DNA of 30,186 bases from Nitrospina sp. UBA6727 (GTDB lineage Bacteria > Nitrospinota > Nitrospinia > Nitrospinales > VA-1). The stretch covers positions 1 through 30,186 of the forward strand of contig DKID01000016.1 in NCBI GenBank assembly GCA_002454045.1, written 5' to 3'. Below are positions 7,179-15,243 of this stretch, one piece after another (position 1 is the first letter of the stretch; the number at the start of each line of letters is the position of its first letter). Below the pieces are notes generated by a model, which was not told the origin of the DNA, did not search any database, and was given only the letters and a program-made list of their open reading frames with translations. A program made the translations under genes and the position numbers.

Positions 7179-8732
7179 TTAGATGCTCAACTTGTCCAGT
7201 TTTCTGCGGTTCATGGTTGCGTCAAAAATCGTGCGGCTCACAAAGACGGCGGTGAACATGCTGGCGGCGATGCCGATGCACAACGTGATGGCGAACCCTT
7301 TGATGGGACCTGTGCCAAACTGGAACAATACCACCGCGGCGATGAAGGTGGTGATGTTCGCGTCGACGATGGTGCGAAAGGCTTTGGCAAACCCCGCGTC
7401 AATCGCGGCTCGCACCGTTTTGCCAATCCTTACTTCTTCGCGGATTCTCTCGAACACTAACACGTTGGCGTCGATGGCCATGCCGACTGTGAGGATGATT
7501 CCCGCGATTCCCGGCAAGGTTAAGGCTGCGCCAAAATAGGCGAGTGCTCCGGCGAGGAGAACGATGTTGAGGAACAACGCCGTCACCGCGATGACGCCGG
7601 ACCATTTGTAATAAATGACGATGAACACTACGACGAGAATGCTGCCGTAAATAATGGAGGTGATTCCTTTGGCGATGGAGTCCTTCCCCAAGGAAGGTCC
7701 TACCGTCCTGTTTTCGAGAATCACCACCGGCGCGGGAAGTGCGCCCGCTCTGAGAATAATCGCCAAGTCTCGTGCTTCCTCGGAGGTGAAGCGGCCGGTG
7801 ATTTGCGCGCGCCCGCCGGGGATTTCGTCCTGGATGACCGGCGCCGAATGTACGTTGCCGTCCAAAACAATGGCTAAACGTTTCTTGATATTCTCGCGGG
7901 TTACTTGCTGGAAAATCATGGCGCCGACGCTGTTGAAACTCAAAGCGACGTAGGGCTCGTTGAAATCGGGGTCAAAGCGAACTTCCGCGGCGGTCAAAGT
8001 TTCGCCGGTCAAGACCGTGCGTTTTTTAACGAGGAAGGATTCTTTGGTAACTTCGCCGCTTTCTTTATTCACTATCCGCTGATACAAAATTTCGGAGCCG
8101 TCGGGAACTTTCCCCGCGAGTGCCTGTTCCAAACTGTGTTCTTCGTCCAATAGTTTGAATTCGAGGCGGGCGGTTTTTCCGATTAAGTTTATCGCCCGTT
8201 CCGGATCTTTGATGCCGGGCAACTGCACCAAAATCCGCCGCTCCCCCTGCGACTGAATGGTCGGCTCGGACACTCCAAACTGGTCAACCCGGTTGCGAAT
8301 CGTTTCCAATCCTTGGCTCACCGCGTTTTGTTCAATGCGTTCGACCTGGTCTGCGCTCAGTTGATAGACCAGCCCAAGTCCGTCGGCATCTTCACTAGCC
8401 AGGCTGAAAAAGGGATAGCCGTCCAGAATTTTTTTCACCGGCGGAAGATCTAATTTATCCACCATGCGAATATTTACGCGCCGCTCATCGTGAAGAGTTT
8501 TGATTCGGTCTAACTCCAAATCTTCGTTGGCGACATCTCTTTTGATATCGTCCGCCAACCTTTCCAAACTTGCCTCCACCGCCTTCTCGACTTTGACCTC
8601 AAGCAAAAGGTGCATCCCCCCCTGCAGGTCAAGTCCCAGGGAAATTTTTTCCTTCAATGGATATGCCAACCATACCGAGCCCAACACCACGGCGAGTATC
8701 ACGGGAATTTTCCACTTGAGTTCCCTATACAT
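7179..8732 (-). CDS. secD: Protein translocase subunit SecD
   Basis: Forms the SecDF complex that assists late steps of Sec-dependent export. The 517-residue protein has an N-terminal helix (about 8-25), the SecD signature LGLDLQGGMHLLLEV (32-46), a large periplasmic region with the P1 head (about 50-340), and a C-terminal five-helix bundle (about 350-505) with TVGMAIDANVLVFERIREE, carrying the Asp needed for proton coupling. The length is normal, shorter than E. coli SecD but common in other lineages. It lies 22 bases after yajC and just before secF. Confidence 0.97.
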   Translation of the reverse strand: MYRELKWKIPVILAVVLGSVWLAYPLKEKISLGLDLQGGMHLLLEVKVEKAVEASLERLADDIKRDVANEDLELDRIKTLHDERRVNIRMVDKLDLPPVKKILDGYPFFSLASEDADGLGLVYQLSADQVERIEQNAVSQGLETIRNRVDQFGVSEPTIQSQGERRILVQLPGIKDPERAINLIGKTARLEFKLLDEEHSLEQALAGKVPDGSEILYQRIVNKESGEVTKESFLVKKRTVLTGETLTAAEVRFDPDFNEPYVALSFNSVGAMIFQQVTRENIKKRLAIVLDGNVHSAPVIQDEIPGGRAQITGRFTSEEARDLAIILRAGALPAPVVILENRTVGPSLGKDSIAKGITSIIYGSILVVVFIVIYYKWSGVIAVTALFLNIVLLAGALAYFGAALTLPGIAGIILTVGMAIDANVLVFERIREEVRIGKTVRAAIDAGFAKAFRTIVDANITTFIAAVVLFQFGTGPIKGFAITLCIGIAASMFTAVFVSRTIFDATMNRRKLDKLSI

Positions 8733-8754
8733 TATGAGAATTCATATCTTGGAC

Positions 8755-9069
8755 TTAAACTTTGTTGCTACCGATGGAAGAGCGATTAATTTTGATGCGG
8801 ACGTTGTCGGCAATCTGCAGCATGACCGTATCTTCTTTCAGTTTCTTGACGGTTCCGTGAATGCCGCTCAAGGTCACGACGGCATCGCCTTCTTTCAATT
8901 CGCTAATCATCTTGCGCGTTTCTTCCTGCTTTTTCTTTTGCGGACGAATGAGAACAAAGTAGAAGATCACGAACATCATGATCATCGGCGGCAACAACGA
9001 AAGCAAACTCCCTTCGCCAGAATCGGCTCCACCCGGCGGCGAAGTCATGGCAAACGCTAAGTCAAGCAT
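8755..9069 (-). CDS. yajC: Preprotein translocase accessory subunit YajC
   Basis: A small single-span membrane protein (104 aa) that associates with SecDF. It has a Gly/Ser-rich periplasmic N-terminus, one transmembrane helix (about 22-41) ending in FYFVLIRPQKKK, a YajC signature, then a cytosolic beta-rich domain with the typical LKEGDAVVTLSGIHGTV. I start it at ATG 9069; an in-frame start at 9141 would add 24 residues but would overlap the -35 of a good promoter at 9113-9141. It heads the yajC-secD-secF-zinc-ribbon-rnpB block. Confidence 0.93.
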   Translation of the reverse strand: MLDLAFAMTSPPGGADSGEGSLLSLLPPMIMMFVIFYFVLIRPQKKKQEETRKMISELKEGDAVVTLSGIHGTVKKLKEDTVMLQIADNVRIKINRSSIGSNKV

Positions 9070-9112
9070 AGGTGTATTTCCGAAAAGTAAAATTTGAAAT
9101 TGAAAAGTTTGG

Positions 9113-9141
9113 CTTTTATCAAATCCCACCGCGTTTGTCAA
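9113..9141 (-). promoter_or_regulatory. Promoter of the yajC-secDF operon
   Basis: On the minus strand TTGACA (9136-9141) and TAAAAG (9113-9118) are separated by exactly 17 bases, about 45-50 bases before the yajC ATG. The -35 is a perfect sigma70 consensus and the -10 matches at four of six positions. Confidence 0.6.
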
Positions 9142-9147
9142 ACTCGG

Positions 9148-9260
9148 CGCGACGTAACCGACGACGACAACGGCGCGGCGAAACCGGCGGCGACGGTGAT
9201 GGTGGCGATGGCAACGGAACGACGGCGAAACTTACGCGACCGCCGATGACGCGGAGTGCG
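9148..9260. repeat. Degenerate GAC/GGC triplet-phased simple sequence
   Basis: Most of the gap between the secreted-protein gene end (9281) and the yajC promoter consists of imperfect units of the GACGGYGAYGGC type, for example GGCGACGGTGATGGTGGCGA near 9189-9208. I see no gene in it. It is the longest copy of a sequence class found in many other gaps of this window. Confidence 0.6.
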
Positions 9261-9280
9261 TCGTTGCCTTTGGCGGCGGG

Positions 9281-9841
9281 CTAATAGAATCTGCTCGCGA
9301 CATTCCCCTCGTCGGTAAGATTATAGTAGAGAGAGTGGAACTCGTCGGTCGTAAGTTTAGGGTCGCGCAACCGCTTAAGATCTTCCGGCGTGATGGGAAT
9401 TTGCGATAACTCGTCCCACGCCGAAGTTGCGATTGCCACGTAGTTAGGCGGGTTGAGCGGACGCAACACCAGCAGGTTTATCCGGTCATTATATTTTAGC
9501 GCGAAGTCAATCACCATGCGCGCGTCTTCCGCACTGACAGCACTGCCAATGGCGATGTTTGTCGGCGGGTGTCCGCCGCGCCGTCGCCAAAACTGGATGG
9601 TATGGTTCAACACTTTGATGGATTTGGATTTTAGAAAATCGCGAAGTTCCCGCTTCCGTTTTTTATGTTTATGCGCCAACCAAATTTCAATAGTGCAGAC
9701 CGTCGTTTTAGAAATATCGCACGGCGGTTTGTAAGTGGACGACGGGAACAAGCGTTCTTTCGACACCGCCGCCGATGACCCCGTCAACACAACAAAAAAT
9801 CCCAACCCCACCAGCGTTACCAGAATTTTTTTCGTACCCAT
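9281..9841 (-). CDS. Secreted protein of unknown function
   Basis: A 186-residue protein with a clear N-terminal signal peptide (hydrophobic residues about 6-20, probable cleavage after SSA near 24). The mature part has two nearby cysteines (41 and 49) that could form a disulfide, a basic stretch (KHKKRKRE, about 57-64), and a C-terminal region (about 95-185) of regular alpha/beta character ending with a segment rich in Leu, Thr and Tyr. I do not recognise a family. The start is set by AGGAG five bases upstream of ATG 9841; a longer frame reaching 9916 would overlap the preceding zinc-ribbon gene. It is the last gene of the leftward run that begins at 13204. Confidence 0.75.
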   Translation of the reverse strand: MGTKKILVTLVGLGFFVVLTGSSAAVSKERLFPSSTYKPPCDISKTTVCTIEIWLAHKHKKRKRELRDFLKSKSIKVLNHTIQFWRRRGGHPPTNIAIGSAVSAEDARMVIDFALKYNDRINLLVLRPLNPPNYVAIATSAWDELSQIPITPEDLKRLRDPKLTTDEFHSLYYNLTDEGNVASRFY

Positions 9842-9894
9842 TTTATCTCCTGACGGTGCTAACATCCTCTGAAATTCCTCGTCATGTTCCGCAC

Positions 9895-10245
9895 TTATTT
9901 TTTTGTTAGATGCCATCCGTCATGATACGGGCATCTATAAATACCCAGACGGACACCCTCTTCTTTCCGCAAGATTGCAACTCTCTTTTCGGCGGCGGCT
10001 TTTGAACGATAAAGAGCTTTGTGGTACCCGTTGCCGTCCATGCAAATGGGACAAGTCGTACTCGGGGTTTGTCTATCTTGAGGGGATAAATGCCACAACC
10101 CGCACTTCTCACATTTGTATGGAGCCAAATTATTATCGTATGCACGGTTCGCATAATCCGCGCCTTCCTGCGCCTGAAAATCCGAGTCATACACCGTAAG
10201 CGGTTCACCTCTTCGGCTGTAACACGAATTGCTTTTTCTGTTCAT
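9895..10245 (-). CDS. Small multi-zinc-ribbon protein of unknown function
   Basis: A 116-residue protein with three cysteine-containing motifs: YKCEKCGLWHL (43-53), a central CPIC (65-68) and YRCPYHDGWHL (103-113). The first and third share the pattern aromatic-x-Cys, then Gly-x-Trp-His-Leu, so the protein looks like a duplicated metal-binding unit. I know of similar uncharacterised small proteins but no function. The start ATG 10245 has AAGGAT about 7 bases upstream. It lies 33 bases after the NERD gene and 53 bases before the secreted-protein start, so an operon is likely. A nucleic acid- or protein-binding role would be an inference. Confidence 0.78.
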   Translation of the reverse strand: MNRKSNSCYSRRGEPLTVYDSDFQAQEGADYANRAYDNNLAPYKCEKCGLWHLSPQDRQTPSTTCPICMDGNGYHKALYRSKAAAEKRVAILRKEEGVRLGIYRCPYHDGWHLTKK

Positions 10246-10278
10246 CGCTCATCCTTTCATTTCATCGCCGCGCTCGGC

Positions 10279-10857
10279 CTACCTTTGCCTGGAGGTGCTG
10301 CGCAACTTTTGCGATATTTCACCTTGCTTGTCGGGGGACAGGCGGGGCGTTTTGTGTTGCTTTATGTAGGGAAGCAATTCCTTCATCCGGATTACCGTCG
10401 CTCCAAATTCTCCCTGCAACGACGCGCGGGTGAACACCACCACGGGGATGAACCATGCCGGCCCCGTCAATTTTTCCAGCGCGTTGACGTGCTTGCGGTT
10501 TTCCCATAACGGGTTGTACAAAATGTCCCGCTGCTTGCCCGACTTAACTTGCCACTCGCGGTCGCCCTCTTTGCCGAACACTTTTCCCGCTTCCGTCTTG
10601 ACGGTGAGAACAAACACGCCGCCGGGCGAGACCACCACGTAACTCACATCGTTCATCCCCAACTCGGCGGAAACCACCACGTTGGTTAGGACGGTATAGT
10701 CCGCGCCCAACCGTTCCAGTTGCGCCTTCACAACTTTCGGGTCGCGGGCTAATGCGTGTTGCCGCCGTTGTCGGAAAAACATCGCGGTGACAATCACCGC
10801 CAATAAAAAGAGAACCTCGAATCCGTCTGCGGAAAAAAAAGAATCCATCGTGCGCAC
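10279..10857 (-). CDS. Membrane-anchored NERD-domain protein
   Basis: NERD is a nuclease-related domain of the restriction-endonuclease-like fold. The 192-residue protein has one N-terminal membrane helix (about 13-28), a basic linker, and a NERD-like core from about 45 to 165: GMNDVSYVVVSPGGVFVLTVKT holds Asp70 and Lys87, followed by a conserved Trp (102) and a NP..EN..HV segment (115-123). In active members an acidic residue usually precedes the Lys by two positions; here it is Thr85, so nuclease activity is doubtful. GTG 10857 lies 2 bases after the flavoprotein stop, and an ATG three codons later is the alternative start. Coupling to a flavoprotein gene is unusual. Confidence 0.75.
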   Translation of the reverse strand: MRTMDSFFSADGFEVLFLLAVIVTAMFFRQRRQHALARDPKVVKAQLERLGADYTVLTNVVVSAELGMNDVSYVVVSPGGVFVLTVKTEAGKVFGKEGDREWQVKSGKQRDILYNPLWENRKHVNALEKLTGPAWFIPVVVFTRASLQGEFGATVIRMKELLPYIKQHKTPRLSPDKQGEISQKLRSTSRQR

Positions 10858-10859
10858 CG

Positions 10860-12545
10860 TTAAAAGTTAAAAGGATTAGGAGGCTCGCGGTCATCGGCGT
10901 CGGTGTCGGTATCGGTGTCGGCGACATCGGCGGCGGTTTCGCTTGCCCGCTGCTCTTGCACTGGCGCGGGATTTAGTTTCATCCCCGAAGCCGCCGGGAA
11001 AAATATCGGCGACACCGTCGCGCTCTTTATTTTTTTTTGTTGCGAACGAAACTGCCGCAAGCGGTTGAGCGTCACGGCTCCCCGTTTCGGAATGTTGCGG
11101 AGTACCGATTGCGCCGACCGCCGCCCGAACACGGTGATGTCCAGCAACGAGTTTCCCATAAGACGGTTTTTGCCGTGCAACCCGCCGGTCACTTCGCCGC
11201 ATGCCCACAGCCCGACAACGTCCGTCCGACATTCCGAATCCACGCGCACGCCGCCGTTCTGATAATGCAAGGTGGGATAAATCAAAATCGGCTGCCGCGC
11301 CGGGTCAATGTCATAACGCCCAAACCGATGGGTCAATCCCGGGAAGCGGCGCGACAACGTCCCCGCCCCGTTTTTCAAATCGACCATCGGGGTGTCGAGC
11401 CACACTCCCACTTTGCCGTGCGGAGTTTTCACGCCTCTTCCCTGCGCGGTTTCTTTGATGACGGCGGCGGTCAACACATCGCGGTACACCATCGCGTCGA
11501 TAAAATGCGCGCCCGCCGCGTTGACCACTTGCGCCCCCATCGAGCGGATTGCCTCGGTCACCAACTGCCCGACCAAGGCTTGCGGATAACAAACTCCGGA
11601 AGGATGATACTGATAACTGTCGAGGTGAACGAGGCGACACCCTTGGCGGTAAGCCAGCACCAAACCGTCGCCGGTCGCCCCAACATGGTTGCTGGTCGGG
11701 AACCCTTGCAGGCGAATTTGTCCGCTCCCGCCGGTCGCCAAAATTACCGCGCGCGCCGAAACGCAAACCATTCTTCCCGCATTCCGGTCGAACAGAACGG
11801 CGCCCGTCGTCTGACCTTTGCCGTCGTCAACCAATTCCATCGCCACGTGTTCCTCCAGTATTTGCGCGGCGGACAAGCGCACCGCGTCTTTCAACACGCG
11901 CATAATTTCCAGGCCGGTGTAATCGCGGCAAGCCAAAACGCGCGGCACCGAAGTTCCGCCGCCGCCGCGCAAACGAAACCGTCCGTCTTCATTCTGATCG
12001 AACAAGCAGCCGAGTTGACTAAGCCAGCGAATGCTTTCGGGACCTTGCTCGCAAAGAATGCGCAACAAGTCCGGGTCGTTGTCGCCGTGACCGCCGACCA
12101 TGGCATCCGCGAAATGTCGCCGCGGCGAGTCGTCGTCGCCAAGCGCAGACTGGATGCCGCCCTCTGCCATCACCGTGTTGGAATCGCCGAGCCTGAGTTT
12201 GGTGGCGAGATGAACGGACAAGCCCGAGCCGTCCAGCGTCAACGCCGCCGCCGCGCCCGCCCCGCCGCCGCCGATAATCAACACGTCGGTTTCGATTTCA
12301 GGATGCGGAACATAATCCGCGTCAATCGGACTGTCGCCTTCCAAAAGTTGCGCGAGTTCCAACGGAAATTTTTGTTCGCCAGCGTTCGCGCCCACTTCCA
12401 CCTCGCGTTCGCGGCCCAGGTAATCGGGATGATACTTTTTGAGAAGCGCCGCCGACTGAACCGAATCGGGTTGCGGCGCGGGTTGACCGAGCCGGGCGCG
12501 ACGCGACGCGGCGACCTTTTGCAAAGATTCCGCCGCCCATTCCAT
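10860..12545 (-). CDS. Fumarate reductase/succinate dehydrogenase-like flavoprotein subunit
   Basis: An FAD-dependent oxidoreductase of 561 residues. After an 80-residue N-terminal extension comes the FAD loop GGGGAG (92-97). The succinate/fumarate site residues are kept: His314 (YQYHPSG), Arg355 (YRDVL), His427 (LHYQNGG) and Arg461 (KNRLMGNSLLD). The position that carries the covalent FAD-linking His in membrane SdhA/FrdA is Asn123 (DSNTVMAEGG), so FAD is probably non-covalent, as in L-aspartate oxidase and soluble fumarate reductases. The tail (about 535-561) is low-complexity Asp/Thr. The start ATG 12545 overlaps the stop of the iron-sulfur gene (TGATG); longer upstream frame sequence is an out-of-frame reading of that gene. 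No membrane-anchor subunit is nearby. Confidence 0.85.
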   Translation of the reverse strand: MEWAAESLQKVAASRRARLGQPAPQPDSVQSAALLKKYHPDYLGREREVEVGANAGEQKFPLELAQLLEGDSPIDADYVPHPEIETDVLIIGGGGAGAAAALTLDGSGLSVHLATKLRLGDSNTVMAEGGIQSALGDDDSPRRHFADAMVGGHGDNDPDLLRILCEQGPESIRWLSQLGCLFDQNEDGRFRLRGGGGTSVPRVLACRDYTGLEIMRVLKDAVRLSAAQILEEHVAMELVDDGKGQTTGAVLFDRNAGRMVCVSARAVILATGGSGQIRLQGFPTSNHVGATGDGLVLAYRQGCRLVHLDSYQYHPSGVCYPQALVGQLVTEAIRSMGAQVVNAAGAHFIDAMVYRDVLTAAVIKETAQGRGVKTPHGKVGVWLDTPMVDLKNGAGTLSRRFPGLTHRFGRYDIDPARQPILIYPTLHYQNGGVRVDSECRTDVVGLWACGEVTGGLHGKNRLMGNSLLDITVFGRRSAQSVLRNIPKRGAVTLNRLRQFRSQQKKIKSATVSPIFFPAASGMKLNPAPVQEQRASETAADVADTDTDTDADDREPPNPFNF

Positions 12546-13204
12546 CACGGCGCAATCCCTCCCGATTGGCGAAAGTGACGGGCGCGTTGCAGTCTTAGTT
12601 CGCGGTCGTCCGCGAGAAGATATTGCCATTCTTGTTCGGCGGCGTCTTGCGTTTTTGCGGCGACGAAATTCCGACTCATGCCCAAAGAACGCCGCACCCA
12701 AAGTCCCATATTGTGCGGCTTGACTTTGTCTTCGCACACGAATCTGCAAAGTCCGCAATGGATGCAGGTGGTGAAATCTTCCGCCACGGCGGCGAGTTCG
12801 CCGGCTTGCATACGCAAAACCGAATCCATCACCGGGATCGACATCGGGCAAGCGGCGGTGCAACTTCCGCATTTCGTGCAGCGGTCGAGAGTGGGGAACG
12901 CCGCTTGCAACGCGGGGAGTTGCGGGTTGACCACCGGGGCGACCGCAGCGTCCTCTTCGACGGCGCACGGAAAAACTTCCATCCCGTCCTCCACCGATTT
13001 CATGCAAGCCAGTTCCGTCCCCGCCGCGCGGCCATCGGAATAACGCAAGGTGACGGTGCAGGCACCGCAGACTCCGCCGTCGCAACCGGCTTTGACGCGC
13101 TCCGCCATTCCCGCCGCCCAAAGAGCGTGGAGGATGGTTTCGCCGCGTTGCGCCTGGATTGCTTCCCCGGAAATTTTTATTTCCACCGTCGTTTTCGTTG
13201 TCAC
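12545..13204 (-). CDS. Iron-sulfur subunit of a fumarate reductase-like complex
   Basis: A 219-residue electron-transfer protein. The N-terminal ferredoxin-like domain binds a 2Fe-2S cluster through Cys41, Cys46, Cys49 and Cys67 (AGCDGGVCGACTV). The C-terminal part has two four-cysteine motifs, CTKCGSCTAACP (109-120) and Cys147/150/153/157, consistent with two further Fe-S clusters, as in FrdB/SdhB-type or heterodisulfide-reductase-related subunits. In SdhB the C-terminal domain usually carries one 4Fe-4S and one 3Fe-4S; here both motifs have four regularly spaced Cys, so two 4Fe-4S clusters are likely. Translation starts at GTG 13204 without a strong ribosome site. It overlaps the flavoprotein gene by one base and surely forms a complex with it. 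Electron donor unknown. Confidence 0.85.
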   Translation of the reverse strand: MTTKTTVEIKISGEAIQAQRGETILHALWAAGMAERVKAGCDGGVCGACTVTLRYSDGRAAGTELACMKSVEDGMEVFPCAVEEDAAVAPVVNPQLPALQAAFPTLDRCTKCGSCTAACPMSIPVMDSVLRMQAGELAAVAEDFTTCIHCGLCRFVCEDKVKPHNMGLWVRRSLGMSRNFVAAKTQDAAEQEWQYLLADDRELRLQRARHFRQSGGIAP

Positions 13205-13292
13205 GGATTTATACGAAGTTGAGAGATGCGCCTATATTATGTTAAATTATTCGGAGTTAATATTTTTTTTGCGTTTTGCGCGGGGAACAAAT
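13205..13292. promoter_or_regulatory. Divergent promoter region, iron-sulfur gene and yebC
   Basis: This AT-rich gap separates two outward-reading operons. For yebC, TTGAGA (13219-13224) and TAAATT (13243-13248) are 18 bases apart. For the leftward operon, the minus strand has TTAACT upstream of TATAGG or TAATAT in the same stretch. Both are moderate matches and they overlap. Confidence 0.4.
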
Positions 13293-14048
13293 ATGTCGGG
13301 TCATTCCAAGTGGTCGAGTATAAAACATAAAAAAGGCGCGACCGATGCCAAGCGCGGAAAAATTTTCACCCGCATCATCAAAGAAATTAGCGTCGCGGCG
13401 CGGCTCGGCGGCGGCGACCCGGACGGCAACCCGCGCCTTCGAACCGCCATCATGAACGCCAAGAGCAACAACATGCCGGCGGACAACATCACCCGCGCCA
13501 TCAAAAAAGGTACCGGCGAGTTGGCGGGCGTGCACTACGAAGAGACCACGTACGAAGGATACGGTCCCGGCGGCGCGGCAATTTTTTTGGAAGCGATGAC
13601 CGACAACAAAAACCGCACCGTCAGCGAAATTCGCACCGCCTTCGGTAAAGCCGGCGGCAACCTCGGGGAAAACGGTTGCGTCGGGTGGATGTTCGAAAAA
13701 AAAGGAATCATCACCGTCACGAAAGAAACTAGCAGCGAAGACGACTTGATGGAGTTGGCCACCGACGCCGGCGCCGACGATTTGCAAACCGTTGACGGTC
13801 ACTACGAAGTCACCACCACCGTTGAAAATTTTGAGGAAGTGCGCAAAGCCATCGAAGGGGCGGGCATACCGATGGACACGGCGGAGGTCACCCGCGTTCC
13901 GCAAAACACCGTTTCGTTGGACGAAAAAAAAGGCAAGGCGCTACTCAAGTTGATGGATATTCTGGAAGACCACGACGACATCCAAAAGGCTTATTGCAAT
14001 TTCGACATCGCCGATGATGTCATGGCCGCAATCCTCGAAAACCACTAG
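13293..14048 (+). CDS. yebC: YebC/PmpR family protein
   Basis: A TACO1/YebC-family protein. Members have been described as DNA-binding transcriptional regulators and, more recently, as factors that help ribosomes through proline-rich stretches. The 251-residue protein starts with the hallmark MSGHSKWSSIKHKKGATDAKRGKIF region and continues with the family-typical N-A-K-NMPADNITRAIKKGTG and YEGYGPGG motifs; all three domains are present and the length is normal. ATG 13293 follows a GGGGA ribosome site. It leads the classical yebC-ruvC-ruvA-ruvB cluster. Confidence 0.96.
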   Translation: MSGHSKWSSIKHKKGATDAKRGKIFTRIIKEISVAARLGGGDPDGNPRLRTAIMNAKSNNMPADNITRAIKKGTGELAGVHYEETTYEGYGPGGAAIFLEAMTDNKNRTVSEIRTAFGKAGGNLGENGCVGWMFEKKGIITVTKETSSEDDLMELATDAGADDLQTVDGHYEVTTTVENFEEVRKAIEGAGIPMDTAEVTRVPQNTVSLDEKKGKALLKLMDILEDHDDIQKAYCNFDIADDVMAAILENH

Positions 14049-14119
14049 CGCGGAGTTCCGACCCGCAAGCGGCGACGGCGATTTGAATGTTTCATCCGCT
14101 CACCAAGGCTGAGAAAAAA

Positions 14120-14620
14120 ATGCGCGTCATGGGAATTGACCCCGGGAGCCGTTGCACCGGATTCGGCATCGTCGAAGAAATCGAAAATGATTTGCGCGCG
14201 ATACACTGGAGCAGCGTGCGCAATACGCCTAAACATTCCTTCCCCGAACGACTCAAACGCATTTACGACGAACTGATGTTCGCCATGAAAAAATTTCGTC
14301 CCGACGTCGTCGCGGTGGAAAATTTATTCTACGCCGTCAACGTGAAAACGGTAATCAAACTCGGGCAAACCCGCGGCGTTACTCTGCTCGCCGCCGTCAA
14401 CTGCGGCATTGAACTTGCGGAATATAGTCCGCTCGAAATCAAACAATCGGTAGTCGGTTACGGACGCGCCGACAAAAACCAAGTGTGCAATATGGTCGCC
14501 GCCTTGCTCAACCTTAAAGAAAAACCCGAACCGTTTGATGCCTCCGACGCGCTCGCCGCCGCCATCTGTCACATTCATCATTCCGGACTGCAACAGAAAA
14601 TTAAACTCGCGCGGAGATAA
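14120..14620 (+). CDS. ruvC: Holliday junction endonuclease RuvC
   Basis: Resolves Holliday junctions by paired nicks, acting with RuvAB. The 166-residue protein holds the four acidic metal-binding residues Asp7 (GIDPGS), Glu67 (VENLF), Asp140 and Asp143 (FDASDALA), all matching E. coli spacing. ATG 14120 is chosen because RuvC proteins begin almost exactly at this MRVMGIDPG; an in-frame ATG at 14087 would add 11 residues. The C-terminus is short and basic. It lies 71 bases after yebC and 7 bases before ruvA. Confidence 0.96.
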   Translation: MRVMGIDPGSRCTGFGIVEEIENDLRAIHWSSVRNTPKHSFPERLKRIYDELMFAMKKFRPDVVAVENLFYAVNVKTVIKLGQTRGVTLLAAVNCGIELAEYSPLEIKQSVVGYGRADKNQVCNMVAALLNLKEKPEPFDASDALAAAICHIHHSGLQQKIKLARR

Positions 14621-14627
14621 TTAAAAC

Positions 14628-15221
14628 GTGATCGCCCACCTCAAAGGACAACTGATTTACAAGTCGCCGGAACACACCATCGTCGATGTCAACGGTGTCG
14701 GCTATCAAATCTTCACACCGCTGTCGACCTATTACGCCCTGCCGGCGACGGGGCAGACGGTTTCGCTGCGGGTGCATACTCGCGTGCGGAAGGACGAACT
14801 AAAACTCTTCGGCTTCCTGACGAAAGACGAGCAAATGATTTTCCAAAAACTCATCACCATCAACAAAGTCGGACCGCGGCTGGCGCTCGGCATCTTGTCC
14901 GGCATGTCCCCCGCGGATTTACTTCGCGCCGTGATGAACAATGACACCGCAAGGCTGAGCACCATCCCCGGTGTCGGGAAGAAAACCGCCGAACGCCTGA
15001 CTCTGGAAATGAAAGACAAACTGGCGGACTTGGCGTTGGACGTGAAACACCAACCCGAATCCGCGGCGGCGGAAGGTTTCTACGGCGACGCACTTTCCGC
15101 GCTCGTCAACCTCGGCTACAAAAAACCAGCGGCGGAAAAAGCGTTGCAAACGATTTACAACCGCAACGGCAAGGACGCCAGTCTCGAAGACCTCATCAAA
15201 GAAAGTTTGAATATTTTGTAG
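14628..15221 (+). CDS. ruvA: Holliday junction branch migration subunit RuvA
   Basis: Binds the four-way junction and loads the RuvB motor. The 197-residue protein shows the N-terminal OB fold (MIAHLKGQL, GVGYQI), two helix-hairpin-helix motifs (VGPRLALGILSG and IPGVGKKTAERL), and a C-terminal RuvB-contacting domain (about 150-197, LVNLGYKKPAAEKAL). Start is GTG 14628, with GGAG 12 bases upstream inside the ruvC 3' end; the conserved protein begins at this codon. Confidence 0.96.
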   Translation: MIAHLKGQLIYKSPEHTIVDVNGVGYQIFTPLSTYYALPATGQTVSLRVHTRVRKDELKLFGFLTKDEQMIFQKLITINKVGPRLALGILSGMSPADLLRAVMNNDTARLSTIPGVGKKTAERLTLEMKDKLADLALDVKHQPESAAAEGFYGDALSALVNLGYKKPAAEKALQTIYNRNGKDASLEDLIKESLNIL

Positions 15222-15243
15222 CCGCATCAATCAAACAAAAACT

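Noticed and set aside
9148..9260. Possible CRISPR array or tandem repeat locus
   Set aside because: The units are short, degenerate and contiguous, without equal-length spacers or conserved repeats.
11037..12578. A 513-codon open frame on the plus strand, antisense to the flavoprotein gene
   Set aside because: It mirrors the codon pattern of the real gene, has no recognisable domain, and its product is Arg/His-rich as expected for antisense frames in GC-rich DNA.
12546..13121. N-terminal extension of the flavoprotein frame
   Set aside because: It overlaps the iron-sulfur gene in another frame and reads as Arg/Gly-rich nonsense; the TGATG overlap at 12545 gives a natural start.
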